Assembly: GCA_036499825.1 (NCBI GenBank)
Contig: DASYCZ010000041.1
Span: forward strand, 243,593 to 307,592
From: Paradevosia sp036499825
GTDB lineage: Bacteria > Pseudomonadota > Alphaproteobacteria > Rhizobiales > Devosiaceae
Length of the DNA stretch: 64,000 nucleotides
Direction: 5' to 3'
Position 1 is the first letter of the stretch, and each line of letters opens with the position of its first letter. Under the pieces are notes generated by a model. The model had not been told where the DNA came from and did not search any database. It saw nothing but the letters and a program-made list of their open reading frames with translations. The position numbers were made by a program, and so were the translations under genes. Of this stretch, positions 62,819 through 64,000 are shown piece by piece.

Positions 62819-63949
62819 TTACTGGGCCAGCGTCCACTTGCCGCCCTGGCCGACGACGACGACGAAGTTCGAGCGCGCGAGCGTGTGGTCGGGCTTGAAG
62901 GTGATCTCGCCGGCGATACCCTTGTAGTCCTCGGCCTGGAGGGCGGCCGTCAGCTTGGTGCTGTCGGAGCCGCCGGCCTTGGTGATGGCGTCGGCGAGCA
63001 GGTTCATGCCGTCGAAGGTGAGCGGGCCGTAGGAACTCGGGGCGATGTTGTACTTGGCCTGGTAGGCCGCGGCGAAGTCCTTGGCGGCCGGCAGGAAGTC
63101 CGCGGTCGGGCTCGAGAAGGCGAAGACGCCCTCGGCTGCGTCGCCGGCGAGCTTGAAGAAGTTGTCGGAGGTCGAGCCGTCGCCGACGAACACGGCACCC
63201 TGGTAGCCGCCTTCGCGCAGCTGCTTGACGAACGGGCCGCCGTCATCGTCGTAGGCGGTCCAGAACACGGCATCCGGAGCGGCCGCCTTGATCTTGGTGA
63301 TGACCGCCGAATAGTCCTGCTCGCCATGGTTGACCGTCTCGAAGTCGGGGACCGTGCCGCCGGCGTCGGTGAAGCTCTTCTGGGCGAGCGTCGCGAGATC
63401 CTGGCTGTAGGCGTCGCCTTCGTTGACGATGGCCAGCGACTTGAAGCCCTTGGCCTTCCACACCACCATCGCGGCGGCGACCTGGTCGTTGCCGGTCGAG
63501 TTGATCATGAAGGCATTGCCCGGATTGGCCGGGATCAGCTTGGTCGAGTTGGCGGCGGTGATGACGAAGGGCAGCTTGGCGTCGCCGAAGATCTTGAGGG
63601 TCGGGATCGTGGCGCCCGAGCAATAGCCGCCGACGACGGCCGAGATGCCCGAGGAGGCGAGCTTGGTCGCTGCGTTCACCGCCTGCTGCGGATCGCAGCC
63701 ATCGTCACCGACGACCATCGAATAGGTGTTGGCGGCGCCCGCCTTGTTGAGCGCATCCATGGCGAGCTGTACGGAGTTGGCCATATCCTGGCCATAGGTC
63801 GCCTGGCCACCGGTGGTGGGCACCAGAACGCCGATCTTGATGTCGTCGGCCATTGCCGGCGTAGCCAGCGCGGCGGCCGGGCTTTCGGCCCCTCGCGGCG
63901 ATTGGGCCGGCAGGCCCGAACAACAGGGAGAAATCTTTATGCAGACCAA
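62819..63949 (-). CDS. livK: LivK/LivJ-type solute-binding protein with damaged N-terminus
   Basis: The mature part (from ADDIKIGVLVPTTGGQATYG) is a complete type I binding protein: CDPQQAVNAATKL, VVGGYCSGATIPTLKIF, VFWTAYDDDGGPFVKQLREG, and the C-terminal LARSNFVVVVGQGGKWTLAQ. It should be the receptor for livHMGF. The N-terminus is abnormal: before AALATPAMA the frame gives SPCCSGLPAQSPRGAESPA from a TTG at 63949, with no basic n-region, hydrophobic core or good ribosome site. The TTG lies over the start of an opposing signal-peptide ORF (63939). A rearrangement or sequence error upstream of 63880 is likely, so the true start is unknown. Confidence 0.8.
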   Translation of the reverse strand: MVCIKISPCCSGLPAQSPRGAESPAAALATPAMADDIKIGVLVPTTGGQATYGQDMANSVQLAMDALNKAGAANTYSMVVGDDGCDPQQAVNAATKLASSGISAVVGGYCSGATIPTLKIFGDAKLPFVITAANSTKLIPANPGNAFMINSTGNDQVAAAMVVWKAKGFKSLAIVNEGDAYSQDLATLAQKSFTDAGGTVPDFETVNHGEQDYSAVITKIKAAAPDAVFWTAYDDDGGPFVKQLREGGYQGAVFVGDGSTSDNFFKLAGDAAEGVFAFSSPTADFLPAAKDFAAAYQAKYNIAPSSYGPLTFDGMNLLADAITKAGGSDSTKLTAALQAEDYKGIAGEITFKPDHTLARSNFVVVVGQGGKWTLAQ

Positions 63950-64000
63950 TTGGAAATCGCTCGGAGCCGGCCTCGCGCTGGCCGCCCTCGTGGCCGCGAC
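63939..64000 (+). CDS. Start of a secreted protein (signal peptide, partial)
   Basis: The ATG at 63939 with AGGGAG 8 bases upstream (63925-63930) opens MQTNWKSLGAGLALAALVAA, a good Sec signal peptide with Lys then a hydrophobic core, running off the window. It may be a divergent binding-protein gene. Alternatively it is the missing leader of the adjacent livK placed in inverted orientation by a rearrangement. Confidence 0.5.
   Translation, partial: MQTNWKSLGAGLALAALVAA

Noticed and set aside
59266..63949. Leucine/isoleucine/valine transporter by default naming
   Set aside because: The family name reflects fold only; adjoining genes suggest an imino acid. The liv symbols are kept only to show subunit position.

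Overview
The window is GC-rich, densely coded DNA that looks like chromosome or megaplasmid of an alphaproteobacterium of the order Hyphomicrobiales (Rhizobiales), plausibly Devosia-like. This rests on the pcaQ-pcaDCHG layout with a PcaQ-type operator, two copies of a RIME-like mosaic palindromic repeat, and scattered G/C-rich palindromic intergenic repeats. The genus is inference only. No rRNA, tRNA, CRISPR array, transposase, integrase or replication origin was recognised. Almost every gene serves uptake or breakdown of organic compounds.

Layout. 1-3.6 kb: end of a peptide/opine-type ABC transporter (C-terminus of the binding protein, a fused two-domain ATPase, two permeases). 3.7-12 kb: a LysR-controlled divergent locus with two hydroxypyruvate-isomerase-like proteins, an Asp/Glu-racemase-fold protein, a solute-binding-fold protein lacking a signal peptide, an RraA-type aldolase and a TakP-like TRAP transporter whose DctP faces its DctQM. 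12.3-18 kb: an orphan oligopeptide-binding protein, a small MTA/SAH nucleosidase, a 2-keto-4-pentenoate-hydratase/FAH-fold enzyme, a catalytically atypical SDR and an IlvD/Edd dehydratase. 18.2-23.1 kb: a 1630-residue Ig/FnIII-repeat autotransporter. 23.3-24.4 kb: an aldo/keto reductase.

24.6-40.1 kb is a sugar/sugar-acid locus. A nine-gene minus-strand run encodes a glycosidase-like protein, a 2-hydroxyacid dehydrogenase, a Dpp-type importer, a second dehydrogenase and a GH2 beta-mannosidase-like enzyme. A GntR/FCD regulator and a divergent IlvD dehydratase plus RraA-type aldolase follow. Two matching operator-like palindromes (ACACTA-A/C-TGTAT core) flank the regulator gene. An ABC exporter follows at 40.3-42.1 kb.

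42.2-49.8 kb is a complete protocatechuate branch of the beta-ketoadipate pathway: pcaB, pcaF, pcaJ, pcaI, pcaG, pcaH, pcaC, pcaD and divergent pcaQ. Then come an O-antigen ligase/polymerase-like membrane protein, an AGE-family sugar isomerase/epimerase and a DMT permease. 53.7-63.9 kb looks like a hydroxyproline (3- and 4-hydroxyproline) catabolic locus: two proline-racemase-superfamily proteins, an enolase-superfamily enzyme, an FAD D-amino-acid oxidoreductase, a DapA-like lyase/deaminase and a full branched-chain-amino-acid-type ABC transporter (livFGMHK).

Points most worth a second look: a proline-racemase homologue with Ser and Thr in place of both catalytic cysteines; a leaderless solute-binding-fold protein inside an enzyme operon; RIME-like repeats that supply stop codons to converging genes; an IlvD-RraA pairing suggesting an unusual aldonate pathway; and the damaged N-terminus of the last binding protein, facing a divergent signal-peptide start at the window edge.
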